Translations under genes and position numbers: made by a program | Source: Methylobacterium sp. J-076 | GTDB lineage: Bacteria; Pseudomonadota; Alphaproteobacteria; Rhizobiales; Beijerinckiaceae | NCBI RefSeq assembly: GCF_022829405.1 | Contig: NZ_JAKSXW010000117.1 | Location: 1 to 43,589, forward strand | Reading direction: 5' to 3' | Length of the DNA stretch: 43,589 nucleotides | Notes under the pieces: generated by a model | Told to the model about the DNA's origin: nothing | Databases searched by the model: none | Seen by the model: only the letters and a program-made list of their open reading frames with translations | Part shown: positions 16,479 through 25,396 of the stretch, in pieces | How the letters are laid out: each line of letters opens with the position of its first letter | How positions within the stretch are numbered: the first letter of the stretch is position 1

Positions 16479-16719
16479 CGAAGGCGAGCACCACGCCGAG
16501 AATCGCCAGCGTCTCTAAGCCGATGAGGCCCGCGACCCAGCGGATGATCTCCGAGCGGGTCTCGGCCAATTCGGCGCGTAGATCGGACTTGGCGACGAAA
16601 TCGCCCTGCAGGGCTTCCGACATGGCGTCGGCCAGCCCCTCGGCCTGCTCAGGGGAAAGCTTCGCCTTCTCACCAAGGGCGCAAACGAAGCGAAGGGTGT
16701 CGAAGGTGACGGCAGTCAT
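16462..16719 (-). CDS. Small coiled-coil membrane protein (DUF1640/CCDC90-like)
   Basis: 85 residues from the ATG at 16719 (MTAVTFDTLRFVCALGEKA). An amphipathic or coiled-coil N-terminus (LSPEQAEGLADAMSEALQGD, then FVAKSDLRAELAETRSEIIR) is followed by one C-terminal membrane helix (GLIGLETLAILGVVLAFVKV). This layout matches the bacterial DUF1640/CCDC90 family, tail-anchored coiled-coil proteins of unknown role, often found near mobile or repeated loci. The longer frame upstream lacks conserved residues. It is convergent with the pseudouridine synthase gene and divergent from rpsB. Confidence 0.8.
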   Translation of the reverse strand: MTAVTFDTLRFVCALGEKAKLSPEQAEGLADAMSEALQGDFVAKSDLRAELAETRSEIIRWVAGLIGLETLAILGVVLAFVKVLH

Positions 16720-16961
16720 GGCACCGTGTGGTGTGCCGCCGAATCCACGGGCTGCAAGACCGCCCGCGAGCGGCCGGGAATGCTCCGGACGACGCAGGCT
16801 GATCCCTCCGCAGACTTGCCACCGGCCGCCGGTTCTGCTACCCGCCCGACCCATCCCACACGCGGAGCCGGCCCCATGATTCAATGGGGCGCCTTCCGGT
16901 GGCCGGTCCGCAAGGCCGGTCGCATCCCTCCGCGGCGGATCCAACCGGAGAAAGAGTGAAT

Positions 16962-18032
16962 ATGGCCGTCGACTTTTCCATGCGTCAGCTGCTCGAAGCA
17001 GGCGCCCACTTCGGACACCAGTCGCACCGCTGGAACCCGAAGATGCAGCCCTACATCTTCGGCACCCGCAACAACATCCACATCATCGACCTCGCCCAGA
17101 CCGTGCCGGCGATGCACCAGGCGCTCCAGGCCGTGAGCGACACCGTGGCCCGCGGCGGCCGCGTGCTGTTCGTCGGCACCAAGCGCCAGGCCGCCGACAC
17201 GATCGCCGAGGCCGCCCGCCGCTCGGCCCAGTACTACGTCAACTCCCGCTGGCTCGGCGGCACGCTGACCAACTGGAAGACGATTTCGGGCTCGATCTCG
17301 CGCCTGCGCAAGGTCTCCGAGACCCTGGAGACCGGCGGCCCGGGCCTGACCAAGAAGGAGCGCCTGATGCTGTCCCGTGAGAAGGACAAGCTGGAGAAGG
17401 CGCTCGGCGGCATCAAGGACATGGGCGGCGTGCCGGACCTGCTGTTCGTGATCGACACCAACAAGGAGCAGCTGGCGATCAAGGAGGCCAACCGCCTCGG
17501 CATCCCGGTCGCCGCTGTGGTGGACACCAACTGCAACCCCGACGGCATCACCTACGTCGTGCCGGCGAACGACGACGCGGGCCGGGCCATCGCCCTGTAC
17601 TGCGACCTGATCGCCCGCGCCGCCATCGACGGCATCTCCCGCGCCCAGGGTTCGTCGGGCATCGACATGGGCGCCTCCGAGGAGCCGATGGCCGAAGAGC
17701 TGCCGGCCAACGACGACGCCGCCCCGGCCTCCGTCGCCACCGACGCCCTCGACCCGGCCGATGTGGCGATGCTCGCCGAGTCGACCGAGCATTTCGAGCT
17801 GCTCGCCGCCCCCCGCGGCGCCCCCGACGACCTGACCAAGCTGAACGGCGCGGGCCCGCAGATCGTCCAGAAGCTCAACGATGCCGGCATCTACCACTAC
17901 TGGCAGATCGCCGCGATGACGGCGGACGAGGTGGCCAAGGTCGATGCCGACCTGAAGCTCAACGGCCGTATCGACCGCGACTCGTGGGTCTCCCAGGCCC
18001 GCGGTTTCGTCGAGGCCGCCGCCGCGGCCTGA
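16962..18032 (+). CDS. rpsB: 30S ribosomal protein S2 with C-terminal extension
   Basis: 356 residues, about 115 longer than E. coli S2. Residues 1-228 are the S2 core: [49 protein letters not shown] and [20 protein letters not shown]. Residues 229-287 are an acidic Ala/Asp/Glu linker. Residues 288-350 ([55 protein letters not shown]) form a helix-hairpin-helix-like module also found at the ends of some alphaproteobacterial L21 and NuoE proteins. An in-frame GTG at 16956 could be the start instead of the ATG at 16962. It begins the rpsB-tsf-pyrH-frr region. Confidence 0.97.
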   Translation: MAVDFSMRQLLEAGAHFGHQSHRWNPKMQPYIFGTRNNIHIIDLAQTVPAMHQALQAVSDTVARGGRVLFVGTKRQAADTIAEAARRSAQYYVNSRWLGGTLTNWKTISGSISRLRKVSETLETGGPGLTKKERLMLSREKDKLEKALGGIKDMGGVPDLLFVIDTNKEQLAIKEANRLGIPVAAVVDTNCNPDGITYVVPANDDAGRAIALYCDLIARAAIDGISRAQGSSGIDMGASEEPMAEELPANDDAAPASVATDALDPADVAMLAESTEHFELLAAPRGAPDDLTKLNGAGPQIVQKLNDAGIYHYWQIAAMTADEVAKVDADLKLNGRIDRDSWVSQARGFVEAAAAA

Positions 18033-18100
18033 TCGGCCCCGGAGAACGGCCGGCCGTCATCGGCCGGTCGTGATCCCAGGCATATCGCCCAAGCATACCG

Positions 18101-18130
18101 GGCCCGGCCGCTCGCCCTGAGCGCCGGGCC
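18101..18130 (+). terminator. Strong hairpin between rpsB and tsf
   Basis: The arms GGCCCGG-C-CGCTC (18101-18113) and GAGCGCCGGGCC (18119-18130) form 12 base pairs with a single bulged C and a five-base loop, followed by TCTCTC. The U-tract is weak. It lies 42 bases before the tsf ATG. An intergenic partial terminator between rpsB and tsf is known in E. coli, so an attenuator setting the S2:EF-Ts ratio is plausible. Confidence 0.5.
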
Positions 18131-18172
18131 TCTCTCATCCAACCGCCCTCAACTGCTCGAAAGGAACCGGCC

Positions 18173-19099
18173 ATGGCCAACATCACCGCCGCGATGGTGA
18201 AGGAGCTGCGCGAGAAGACCGGCGCCGGCATGATGGACTGCAAGGGCGCCCTCAACGAGACGCAGGGCGACATCGAGGCCGCCGTCGACTGGCTGCGGAA
18301 GAAGGGTCTCGCCAAGGCCGCCAAGAAGGCCGGCCGCGTCGCCGCCGAGGGCCTCGTGGCCGTCGAGTCCTCCGGCCATCACGCCGCCGTGGTCGAGGTG
18401 AACTCCGAGACCGACTTCGTCGCCCGCAACGACGGCTTCCAGGCCTTCGTCCGCGAGGCCGCCAAGATCGCCCTCGACACCGACGGCACCGTCGAGGGCC
18501 TGCAGAACGCGTCGTTCCCGGGCTCGTCCGAGACCGTCTCGACCCATCTCCAGACCCTGATCGCCACGATCGGCGAGAACATGAACCTGCGCCGCGTCGC
18601 CAAGCTCGACGTGACCAAGGGCGTGATCGCCTCCTACGTGCACAATCAGGTCACCGAGGGCCTCGGCAAGATCGGCGTGCTCGTGGCGCTCGAGTCCGAG
18701 GGTGACGTGGACGCCCTCTCGTCCCTCGGCCGCCAGATCGCCATGCACGTGGCGGCGACGAACCCGGTCGCCCTCGATGCCTCCGGCGTCGATGCCGCCA
18801 CCGTGGAGCGCGAGTCGAACATCCTGCGTGAGAAGAACGCCGGCAAGCCGGACCACGTCATGCAGAAGATCATCGAGAGCGGTCTGAAGTCCTACTACAA
18901 GGAGGTCACCCTCCTCGAGCAGCCCTTCGTCCACGACGGCTCGAAGACGATCTCGCAGGTGCTCAAGGAAGCCGCCGGCAAGGTCGGCGGGCCGGTGACC
19001 CTGAAGGGCTTCGTCCGCTACGCGCTGGGTGAAGGCATCGAGAAGGAAGAGGGTCCGGACTTCGCCACCGAAGTCGCCCAGCAGGCCGGTCGCGCCTGA
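18173..19099 (+). CDS. tsf: Elongation factor Ts
   Basis: 308 residues. EF-Ts is the nucleotide-exchange factor of EF-Tu. The N-terminal UBA-like domain and EF-Tu contact are clear ([40 protein letters not shown]), as is the second family signature ([20 protein letters not shown]) containing TDFV, whose Asp-Phe reach into EF-Tu. An AAAGGA Shine-Dalgarno lies nine bases before the ATG. It follows rpsB by 140 bases, and a strong terminator follows the stop. Confidence 0.98.
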   Translation: MANITAAMVKELREKTGAGMMDCKGALNETQGDIEAAVDWLRKKGLAKAAKKAGRVAAEGLVAVESSGHHAAVVEVNSETDFVARNDGFQAFVREAAKIALDTDGTVEGLQNASFPGSSETVSTHLQTLIATIGENMNLRRVAKLDVTKGVIASYVHNQVTEGLGKIGVLVALESEGDVDALSSLGRQIAMHVAATNPVALDASGVDAATVERESNILREKNAGKPDHVMQKIIESGLKSYYKEVTLLEQPFVHDGSKTISQVLKEAAGKVGGPVTLKGFVRYALGEGIEKEEGPDFATEVAQQAGRA

Positions 19100-19120
19100 T
19101 CCGACCGCCGCGTCGGAACG

Positions 19121-19155
19121 AGAAGCCCGCCGGGTCCGCCCCGGCGGGCTTTCTC
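19121..19155 (+). terminator. Rho-independent terminator after tsf
   Basis: AAGCCCGCCGGG (19123-19134) and CCCGGCGGGCTT (19140-19151) form a perfect 12-bp stem around loop TCCGC, followed by a T-rich run (CTTTCT). It sits 22 bases after the tsf stop and should end the rpsB-tsf transcript. It is the clearest intrinsic terminator in the window. Confidence 0.9.
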
Positions 19156-19283
19156 ATGGCCGCGGCGGGCATGGTGGCCCGGCCCGACGGGGGCCACGCG
19201 GACGATCGCTGCGCCGCAATAATCCCGGGCGCCGGGTGCCGGGACGCACAGCCCACGGGGCCCCTGCCACGGTAGGGTGCAGC

Positions 19284-19382
19284 ATGATCTCCAAAAGCTT
19301 CAGCTACCTCATGATCGGCGTCTTCGCCTCCGGCCTTCTCATGACCGCCGCGGGCGTGGTCGGAGTCGTCTCCGGCCATTGA
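19284..19382 (+). CDS. Possible single-helix membrane peptide, 32 aa
   Basis: A 33-codon frame after the tsf terminator: MISKSFSYLMIGVFASGLLM followed by TAAGVVGVVSGH. It is one hydrophobic helix with a short charged start, the shape of many real bacterial micro-membrane proteins. A weak GGTAGGG lies nine bases before the ATG. It lies alone between two hairpins (19121-19155 and 19433-19458), which would make it its own transcription unit. I recognise no family. It could be chance, since hydrophobic frames arise readily in this DNA. Confidence 0.4.
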   Translation: MISKSFSYLMIGVFASGLLMTAAGVVGVVSGH

Positions 19383-19432
19383 CGCCCCCCGGCGCTCCGG
19401 CGCCGGAAACCCTTCGCGGATGCAACAGGAAA

Positions 19433-19458
19433 CGCCGGGCCAGCATGCTGGTCCGGCG
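19433..19458 (+). terminator. Near-perfect 26-base palindrome upstream of pyrH
   Basis: CGCCGGGCCAGCA (19433-19445) and TGCTGGTCCGGCG (19446-19458) are reverse complements apart from one pair that becomes G-U in RNA. The hairpin is followed by ATTTC. It lies 88 bases before the pyrH ATG. It is best read as the terminator of the preceding small unit; a protein-binding dyad controlling pyrH is the alternative. Confidence 0.5.
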
Positions 19459-19546
19459 ATTTCACGTGCCGCGCACCCTCGACGCCGCGGCAACGTCTGA
19501 CGTAGAAGCTGCCGCCCGGCGGATCGGGCAGGCACGAGGACTCGAG

Positions 19547-20269
19547 ATGCCCGGATCGACGCCATTCCGTCGTGTGCTCGTGAAGCTCTCCGGAGAGGCC
19601 CTTGCGGCCCCCGACGGCTACTGGCTCCACCCGCCGACCCTGGCCGCGCTCGCGGAGGACATCGCCCGCTCCATCGAGAAGGGGACGGAGATCGCCGTCG
19701 TCGTCGGCGGGGGCAACATGATCCGCGGCGCCCGCATCTCGGCCGCGGGCTGGATCGACCGGGCGACGGGCGATTCCCTCGGGATGATGGCGACGGTGAT
19801 GAACTCGCTGGCCATCGAGACGGCCCTGAACGCGGCCGGCGTGCCGGCGCGGACGATGTCCGCCGTGTCGATGCCGACGATCTGCGAGACCTATGCCCGC
19901 CAGCCGGCCCTGCACCATCTCGACAAGGGGCAGGTGGTGGTCCTGGCGGGGGGCACGGGCAACCCGTACTTCACCACGGACACCGCCGCCGTCCTGCGCG
20001 CCGCCGAGCTGCGCTGCGATGCGGTGCTGAAGGCGACGCAGGTGGACGGGGTCTATTCGGCCGACCCGAAGAAGGACCCCACCGCCACCCGCTACGACCG
20101 CATCACCCACGACGAAGCCATCGCCCGCGACCTGAAGGTGATGGATACCGCCGCCTTCGCCCTGGCGCGGGAGAGCAAGCTGTCGATCATCGTCGGCTCG
20201 GTGCACGCGCCGAGCTCGATCGCCGCGATCCTGGCGGGCGAGGCGCCGTCCACCCACGTCGTGCCCTGA
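19547..20269 (+). CDS. pyrH: Uridylate kinase (UMP kinase)
   Basis: 240 residues. PyrH phosphorylates UMP to UDP as a hexamer of the amino-acid-kinase fold. Motifs: FRRVLVKLSGEALA (phosphate-binding start), VVVGGGNMIRGARI, DSLGMMATVMNSLAIETAL, VVVLAGGTGNPYFTTDTAAV, and KATQVDGVYSADPKKDP. The ATG at 19547 is preceded by CGAGGA at a good distance and gives the conserved N-terminus. A longer frame from 19445 would add an unconserved leader. It precedes frr by 116 bases, the usual order. Confidence 0.97.
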   Translation: MPGSTPFRRVLVKLSGEALAAPDGYWLHPPTLAALAEDIARSIEKGTEIAVVVGGGNMIRGARISAAGWIDRATGDSLGMMATVMNSLAIETALNAAGVPARTMSAVSMPTICETYARQPALHHLDKGQVVVLAGGTGNPYFTTDTAAVLRAAELRCDAVLKATQVDGVYSADPKKDPTATRYDRITHDEAIARDLKVMDTAAFALARESKLSIIVGSVHAPSSIAAILAGEAPSTHVVP

Positions 20270-20385
20270 GCGCGCGCCGGTGCGATCCGGCGTTTGCGGG
20301 CGGGACAGAATTCGTCCATTGAGGCCGCGATCCGCGCGCCCCGTGCCGCGCCTCTTTTTCACAATGCCTGTCGGGACCTGACGCC

Positions 20386-20949
20386 ATGGCCACTCCGGAT
20401 TTCGACCTGAACGACATCAAGCGCCGCATGCAGGGCGCCGTGTCATCCCTCTCGAAGGACCTGGGCTCCCTGCGCACCGGCCGCGCGACCCCCGGCCTGG
20501 TGGACCCGATCCAGATCGACGCCTACGGCGCGATGATGCCGATGTCGCAGGTGGCGACGGTGAGCGTGCCGGAGCCGCGCCTGCTCTCCATCTCGGTCTG
20601 GGACCGCAGCATGGTCGGCGCCGTGGAGAAGGCGATCCGCGAATCCGACCTCGGCCTGAACCCGCAGACCGAGGGGCAGACCATCCGCCTGCGCATCCCC
20701 GAGATGAACGAGCAGCGCCGCAAGGAGATGGTGAAGGTCGCCCACAAATACGCGGAGGAGGCCCGGGTCGCCGTGCGCCACGTCCGCCGTGACGGGCTCG
20801 ACCACCTCAAGAAGCTCCTGAAGGACAGCCTCATCTCCGAGGACGACGAGAAGCGTCAGGCCGGCGACGTGCAGAAGGCCACCGATTCCCACATCGGCGA
20901 GATCGACGGTGTGCTGGCGTCGAAGGAAAAGGAAATCATGCAGGTCTGA
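20386..20949 (+). CDS. frr: Ribosome recycling factor
   Basis: 187 residues, full length. RRF, with EF-G, splits the post-termination ribosome. Signatures are [60 protein letters not shown] and [20 protein letters not shown]. The two-domain tRNA-like architecture is complete. It stops eight bases before the cdsA start. In most alphaproteobacteria uppS lies between these two genes. Confidence 0.98.
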   Translation: MATPDFDLNDIKRRMQGAVSSLSKDLGSLRTGRATPGLVDPIQIDAYGAMMPMSQVATVSVPEPRLLSISVWDRSMVGAVEKAIRESDLGLNPQTEGQTIRLRIPEMNEQRRKEMVKVAHKYAEEARVAVRHVRRDGLDHLKKLLKDSLISEDDEKRQAGDVQKATDSHIGEIDGVLASKEKEIMQV

Positions 20950-20956
20950 GGTCCGC

Positions 20957-21838
20957 GTGGCCGACGCCACCGCCGAGGCGGCTCCCACCGCGACTGTCGT
21001 TCCTCCTGCGCGCCGCTCGCGCCGGGAGTTGTGGCTGCGCGTCGCCTCCGGGATCGTCATGGCGGCGGGGGTCATCGCGGCCCTCGTCTACGGCGGCTGG
21101 GCCTTCGCGGCCCTTTGGCTCGCGGCGGCCATCGCCGGCTTCGGCGAGTGGATCGTCATGAGCCGGGTCGAGCCCCGCGAGGTGCTGATCGCCCTCGGCG
21201 CCGCGACGCTGGCAGCCCAGGTCCTCGCCCTCCAGCAGGGCGCGCCCGCGCTGGCCTGTTTCGCGGTGCTCGTCCTCGGCGCGGCGGCCTGCGCCACCGT
21301 GGCGCGGACCGGCGTCGGCCGGGCGAGGGCGCTCGTCGGGCTGCTCTGCGCCGGGGTGATCGCCTCCGTCCCCACCGCCCTGCGGGAAGATGCGACCCTC
21401 GCCTTCCTCGGGCCGATCTGGATGTTCGCCGTGGTCTGGGCCACGGACATCACCGCCTACTTCGTCGGCCGCCGGCTCGGCGGCCCGAAGCTGATGCGGC
21501 GGGTCTCCCCCAACAAGACGTGGTCCGGGGCGCTCGGCGGCCTGTGTGGGGCGGTCGTCGCCGGAACGCTGGTGCCGGTGGTGGCGGACCTACTCGGCAT
21601 GACCCTGCCCCGGGGCGCCTCCCTGCCGGTGGTGGCCGGGGCGAGCGCCTTGGCCTCCGTCCTCAGCCAGGCGGGCGATCTGTACGAATCGTGGCTGAAG
21701 CGCCGGCACGGCGTGAAGGATTCGAGCCGTATCATCCCCGGCCATGGCGGGGTGATGGACCGGCTCGACGGGTTTTTCGCCGTCTCCGTGCTCGCCGGGC
21801 TTTATCTCGTCCTGCGCGGATATGGCCTGATCGGCTGA
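20957..21838 (+). CDS. cdsA: Phosphatidate cytidylyltransferase (CDP-diglyceride synthase)
   Basis: 293 residues from a GTG at 20957. CdsA makes CDP-diacylglycerol from CTP and phosphatidate in the inner membrane, the branch point of phospholipid synthesis. About eight hydrophobic segments are seen. The family signature is intact near residues 243-272: YESWLKRRHGVKDSSRIIPG followed by HGGVMDRLDGFFAV. An upstream motif, VTDITAYFVGRRLGGPKLMR-like with SPNKTWSGALGG, is also present. It directly follows frr and precedes dxr by 19 bases, with the missing uppS noted under findings. Confidence 0.95.
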   Translation: MADATAEAAPTATVVPPARRSRRELWLRVASGIVMAAGVIAALVYGGWAFAALWLAAAIAGFGEWIVMSRVEPREVLIALGAATLAAQVLALQQGAPALACFAVLVLGAAACATVARTGVGRARALVGLLCAGVIASVPTALREDATLAFLGPIWMFAVVWATDITAYFVGRRLGGPKLMRRVSPNKTWSGALGGLCGAVVAGTLVPVVADLLGMTLPRGASLPVVAGASALASVLSQAGDLYESWLKRRHGVKDSSRIIPGHGGVMDRLDGFFAVSVLAGLYLVLRGYGLIG

Positions 21839-21857
21839 CATCTCAGGAGTTCCGCCC

Positions 21858-23036
21858 GTGGCGCAGACCGTCACCGTCCTCGGGGCCACCGGCTCCATCG
21901 GCCGTTCCACGGCCGACCTTCTCACCCAGCACGCCGACCGGTTCCGTACGGGCGCCGTCGTCGGCGGTCGCGATGCGGCGGCCCTCGCGAAGGTCGCCCG
22001 CGAGCTGAACGCCTCCTTCGCGGCCCTGGCCGACCCGGCCGGGGGGCCCGCGCTCGCCGAGGCGCTGGCCGGGTCCGGCATCCCCAATGGGGCGGGGGAG
22101 GGGGCCGTGATGGAGGCTGTCGCCCGGGACGCCGACATCGTCGTGGCGGCGATCAGCGGCGCGGCGGGCCTGAAGCCGACCCATGCGGCCCTCCGGCTCG
22201 GCCGCACGGTGGCGCTGGCCAACAAGGAAAGCCTCGTCTGCGCGGGCGACGCCTTCATGCGCGACGCTGCGCGCTACGGCGCCACCATCTGGCCGATGGA
22301 TTCGGAGCACGACGCCCTCGCCCAGGCCCTGCACGGGCGCCCCCTGGACGACGTGCGGACCCTGATGATCACCGCCTCGGGCGGCCCGTTCCGCACCTGG
22401 ACCCGGGAGCGCATCGCCGCCGCCTCGCCCGCCGAGGCGGCCGCCCACCCGACCTGGTCGATGGGCATGAAGATCAACATCGATTCCGCCTCGCTGATGA
22501 ACAAGGGGCTGGAGCTGATCGAGGCGCACCACCTCTTCGGCATCGAGCCGGCCCGCCTCGACGTGGTGGTGCATCCGCAATCGGTGGTGCACGGGCTGGT
22601 CTACTGGATCGACGGTGCCGTGACGGCGGAGCTCGCCCTGCCGGACATGCGGGTGCCGATCTCCCACTGCCTCGGCCTCGGCGACCGGCTCTCCATCGCC
22701 CGCGGGCGCTCCCTCGACCTCGTGACGCTCGGCGCCCTGACCTTCGAGGCGGCCGACGAGGAACGCTTCCCCTGCCTGCGCATCGCCCGCGCGGCGATGG
22801 CCGAGGGCGGCGCCGTGCCGACCGTGATGAACGCGGCCAACGAGGTCGCGGTGGCGGCCTTCATCGCCGGGCGGATCGGATTCTACGGCATCGCGGAGCT
22901 GGTGGAGCAGGCCTGCGCGCATTTCACGCCGGTCTACCCGTCCGCCCCCGCCGACGTGGAGGAAGCCCTGGCCATCGATGCGCATGTCCGCGCCTGGAGC
23001 GCCGAAGCGTTGCCCGCGATGCGCGCCGCCGGCTGA
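21858..23036 (+). CDS. dxr: 1-deoxy-D-xylulose 5-phosphate reductoisomerase
   Basis: 392 residues from a GTG at 21858 with CAGGAG eight bases upstream. Dxr converts DXP to MEP with NADPH, the first committed step of the MEP isoprenoid pathway. The NADPH loop is TVLGATGSIGRSTADLL (5-21); NKESLVCAG and PMDSEHDALAQAL carry metal and substrate ligands; SMGMKINIDSASLMNKGLEL and EAHHLFGI match the catalytic loop. Usually rseP and bamA follow, but here the operon ends and folC lies on the other strand. Confidence 0.97.
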   Translation: MAQTVTVLGATGSIGRSTADLLTQHADRFRTGAVVGGRDAAALAKVARELNASFAALADPAGGPALAEALAGSGIPNGAGEGAVMEAVARDADIVVAAISGAAGLKPTHAALRLGRTVALANKESLVCAGDAFMRDAARYGATIWPMDSEHDALAQALHGRPLDDVRTLMITASGGPFRTWTRERIAAASPAEAAAHPTWSMGMKINIDSASLMNKGLELIEAHHLFGIEPARLDVVVHPQSVVHGLVYWIDGAVTAELALPDMRVPISHCLGLGDRLSIARGRSLDLVTLGALTFEAADEERFPCLRIARAAMAEGGAVPTVMNAANEVAVAAFIAGRIGFYGIAELVEQACAHFTPVYPSAPADVEEALAIDAHVRAWSAEALPAMRAAG

Positions 23037-23042
23037 CCGCGC

Positions 23043-23068
23043 CCGTCATCGCTTCCGCGCGATGACGG
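23043..23068. terminator. Hairpin between convergent dxr and folC, REP-like remnant
   Basis: Ten-base perfect arms CCGTCATCGC (23043-23052) and GCGATGACGG (23059-23068) enclose the loop TTCCGC. The arm sequence equals the outer end of the dispersed repeat (CGCGATGACGG). It is placed to serve as a bidirectional terminator for dxr and folC, although no T-run is visible. Confidence 0.55.
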
Positions 23069-23096
23069 CGAGGGTGGACGCGACGCGGGGGCGGTA

Positions 23097-24422
23097 TCAG
23101 ACCGGCGGCGTGCCGTTCGCCGCCAGCACCTGCCCCGCAAGGTAGAGCGATCCGCAGATGAGGATCCGCGGCGGCCGTTCGAAGGCGATGTTGCCGACCT
23201 CGACCAGGGCCGCCTCGACACTGTGGGCCACCCGCGCCGACAGGCCGGCGCGCTCCGCGATCTCGGCCACCTCCTCCGGCGGCCGGGCGGCCACCTGGCC
23301 GGAGATCGGCACGGCGATCAGTGCCCGGGCGAGGCCGACGAAGTGGCGCAGGAAACCGTCCGCGTCCTTGGTGCCGAGCAGGCCGACGATCAGCACCAGG
23401 GGCGCGTCGCTGCGCTCGCCGAGGTCGCCCATGGCGGCGGCGAGGATGCGCCCGCCATCCATGTTGTGCCCGCCGTCGAGCCACAACTCGGCGCCGTTGG
23501 CGACGAGGGCGGCGAGCCGGCCCTTGCCGAGGCGCTGGAGCCGGCCCGGCCAGTCGACCCCCGTGAGGCCGCGCTCCAGGGCGATCGTGCCGATGTCGCC
23601 GAACCCCGCTGCCCGGAGGGCGGCGATGGCCGTGCTGGCGTTGACGAGCTGGTGGCGCCCGGCGAGGCGGGGCTTCGGCAGGTCGAACAGCTCCGTCTCG
23701 TCCTGGTAGACGAGCCGCCCGCGCTCTTCATGGACGGAGAAATCCTGGTTGCCGATGATGATCGGCCCGGCGCCGACCCGCTCGGCCTGCCGGCACAGGA
23801 CCGTGTCCGCCTCGGCGTAGTCCTGCGCGGCGATCACCGCCGGGCAGCCGCGCTTGAAGATGCCGGCCTTCTCCGTCGCCACCGATTCGACCGTGTCGCC
23901 GAGATACTCGGCATGGTCGCGGCCGATGGGCGTCACCACCGCGCAGGCGGGCGCATCGATCACGTTGGTGGCGTCCACCCGTCCGCCCAGGCCCACTTCG
24001 AGGAGCAGCACGTCGGCCGGATATTCGGAGAACAGCAGCAGGGCCGCCGCCGTGGTGATCTCGAAGACGGTGATCGGCTCACCCGCATTCGCCCCCTCGC
24101 AGCGGCGGAACGCGTCGGCCAGCACTTCTTCGTCCACGAAGCGGCCGCCGCCGATGCCGCCGAGGCGGATCCGCTCGTGGAACCGCACCAGATGCGGGGA
24201 CGTGTAGACGTGGGCCGCGAGCCCGCCGGCTTCGAGGATCGCCCGCATGAAGGCGATGGTCGAGCCCTTGCCATTGGTGCCCGCCACATGGATCACCGGG
24301 GGCAGCCGCCGCTCGGGATGGTTCAGGCGTGCCAGAAGCCGCTCGATCCGCCCGAGGGAGAGATCGATCGTCCGGGGGTGCAGCGCCAGGAAGCGCGCCA
24401 GGAGGGCGTCGGAGGAATCCAT
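23097..24422 (-). CDS. folC: Bifunctional folylpolyglutamate synthase / dihydrofolate synthase
   Basis: 441 residues. FolC adds glutamate to dihydropteroate and to folates. The ATP-binding loop is HVAGTNGKGSTIAFM (GTNGKGS at 48-54); SPHLVRFHERIRL, ITVFEITTAAALLLFSE, LLEVGLGGRVDATNVID and ITPIGRDHAEYLGDT-like segments follow the Mur-ligase-type fold. ELWLDGGHNMDGGRIL is the C-terminal domain signature. It lies six bases downstream of accD in a trpA-accD-folC run, the classic alphaproteobacterial order. Confidence 0.96.
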   Translation of the reverse strand: MDSSDALLARFLALHPRTIDLSLGRIERLLARLNHPERRLPPVIHVAGTNGKGSTIAFMRAILEAGGLAAHVYTSPHLVRFHERIRLGGIGGGRFVDEEVLADAFRRCEGANAGEPITVFEITTAAALLLFSEYPADVLLLEVGLGGRVDATNVIDAPACAVVTPIGRDHAEYLGDTVESVATEKAGIFKRGCPAVIAAQDYAEADTVLCRQAERVGAGPIIIGNQDFSVHEERGRLVYQDETELFDLPKPRLAGRHQLVNASTAIAALRAAGFGDIGTIALERGLTGVDWPGRLQRLGKGRLAALVANGAELWLDGGHNMDGGRILAAAMGDLGERSDAPLVLIVGLLGTKDADGFLRHFVGLARALIAVPISGQVAARPPEEVAEIAERAGLSARVAHSVEAALVEVGNIAFERPPRILICGSLYLAGQVLAANGTPPV

Positions 24423-24428
24423 CGGCCC

Positions 24429-25337
24429 TCAGGCCAGTTCCGGGACGGGCTCGGCGGCCGGCTCGGCCGGCGCGGCGGCGGGCAGGTTCATCAGCAGGCC
24501 GCAGACGCGGCTGATCGTGTCCTTGAGCGCGTGACGGTGGACGACCTGATCCACCATGCCGTGGGCGCGCAGGTATTCCGCCCGCTGGAAGCCGTCGGGC
24601 AGCTTCTCGCGGATCGTCTGCTCGATCACCCGCGGACCGGCGAAGCAGATCAACGCCCCCGGCTCGGCGAGGTGGACGTCCCCCAGCATCGCGTAGGAGG
24701 CGGTGACGCCCCCGGTGGTGGGGTTGGTGAGCACCACGATGTAGGGCAGGCGCGCATCCCGCAGGCGGCGCGCGGCGACGGTGGTGCGGGGCATCTGCAT
24801 CAGCGACAGGATGCCCTCCTGCATCCGGGCGCCGCCGGAGGCCGAGAACAGGACGTAGGGCGTCCGCTTCTCCACCGCCTTCTCCGCACCGCGCACGAAG
24901 GCCTCGCCCGCCGCCATGCCGAGCGAGCCGGCCATGAAGCCGAATTCCTGCACGGCCAGCGTCATCGGGATGCCGCCGACCCGGCCGAAGCCGATCTTGA
25001 AGGCGTCCTGCAGGCCGGTCTTGCCGCGGGCATCCTTCAGCCTGTCGACGTAGCGCTTCTCGTCGCGGAACTTGAGCGGGTCGGTGGCCACCTCGGGCAG
25101 CGCCACGTCGATCCAGGTGCCCCCGTCGAACATCATCTTGAGGCGCGCCGCCGCGCTCATCTTGAGGTGGTGCTCGGAACCGGGAATGACCCAATGGTTG
25201 GCCTCGACTTCCTTATGGAAGACCATCTGGCCGGTATCCGGGCACTTGACCCACAGGTTCTCCGGGGTCTCGCGCTTGAACAGCGTCTTGATCCGGGGGC
25301 GCACGACCTCCGAGATCCAGTTCATCGGTTCGACCAT
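24429..25337 (-). CDS. accD: Acetyl-CoA carboxylase carboxyltransferase subunit beta, degenerate zinc ribbon
   Basis: 302 residues from the ATG at 25337 (an ATG four codons later is also possible). With AccA it moves CO2 from carboxybiotin to acetyl-CoA, giving malonyl-CoA. The carboxyltransferase core is intact: [60 protein letters not shown] and [20 protein letters not shown]. The N-terminal C-x2-C-x15-C-x2-C zinc ribbon is mostly lost: positions read Cys32, Thr35, Ile51, Ser54 ([22 protein letters not shown]). Zinc binding at this site is unlikely. I believe similar loss occurs in related Rhizobiales. The start of the gene lies 59 bases from the trpA stop. Confidence 0.95.
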   Translation of the reverse strand: MVEPMNWISEVVRPRIKTLFKRETPENLWVKCPDTGQMVFHKEVEANHWVIPGSEHHLKMSAAARLKMMFDGGTWIDVALPEVATDPLKFRDEKRYVDRLKDARGKTGLQDAFKIGFGRVGGIPMTLAVQEFGFMAGSLGMAAGEAFVRGAEKAVEKRTPYVLFSASGGARMQEGILSLMQMPRTTVAARRLRDARLPYIVVLTNPTTGGVTASYAMLGDVHLAEPGALICFAGPRVIEQTIREKLPDGFQRAEYLRAHGMVDQVVHRHALKDTISRVCGLLMNLPAAAPAEPAAEPVPELA

Positions 25338-25396
25338 GCTGAAACGCCCGTGTCGTTCGATGGGGCGCCGGGGCGCCGAGGGGTGAAGGGAGTGGC

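Noticed and set aside
20909..20956. Upstream start for cdsA inside frr
   Set aside because: The extra residues are a shifted reading of the frr end; the GTG at 20957 is the sensible start.
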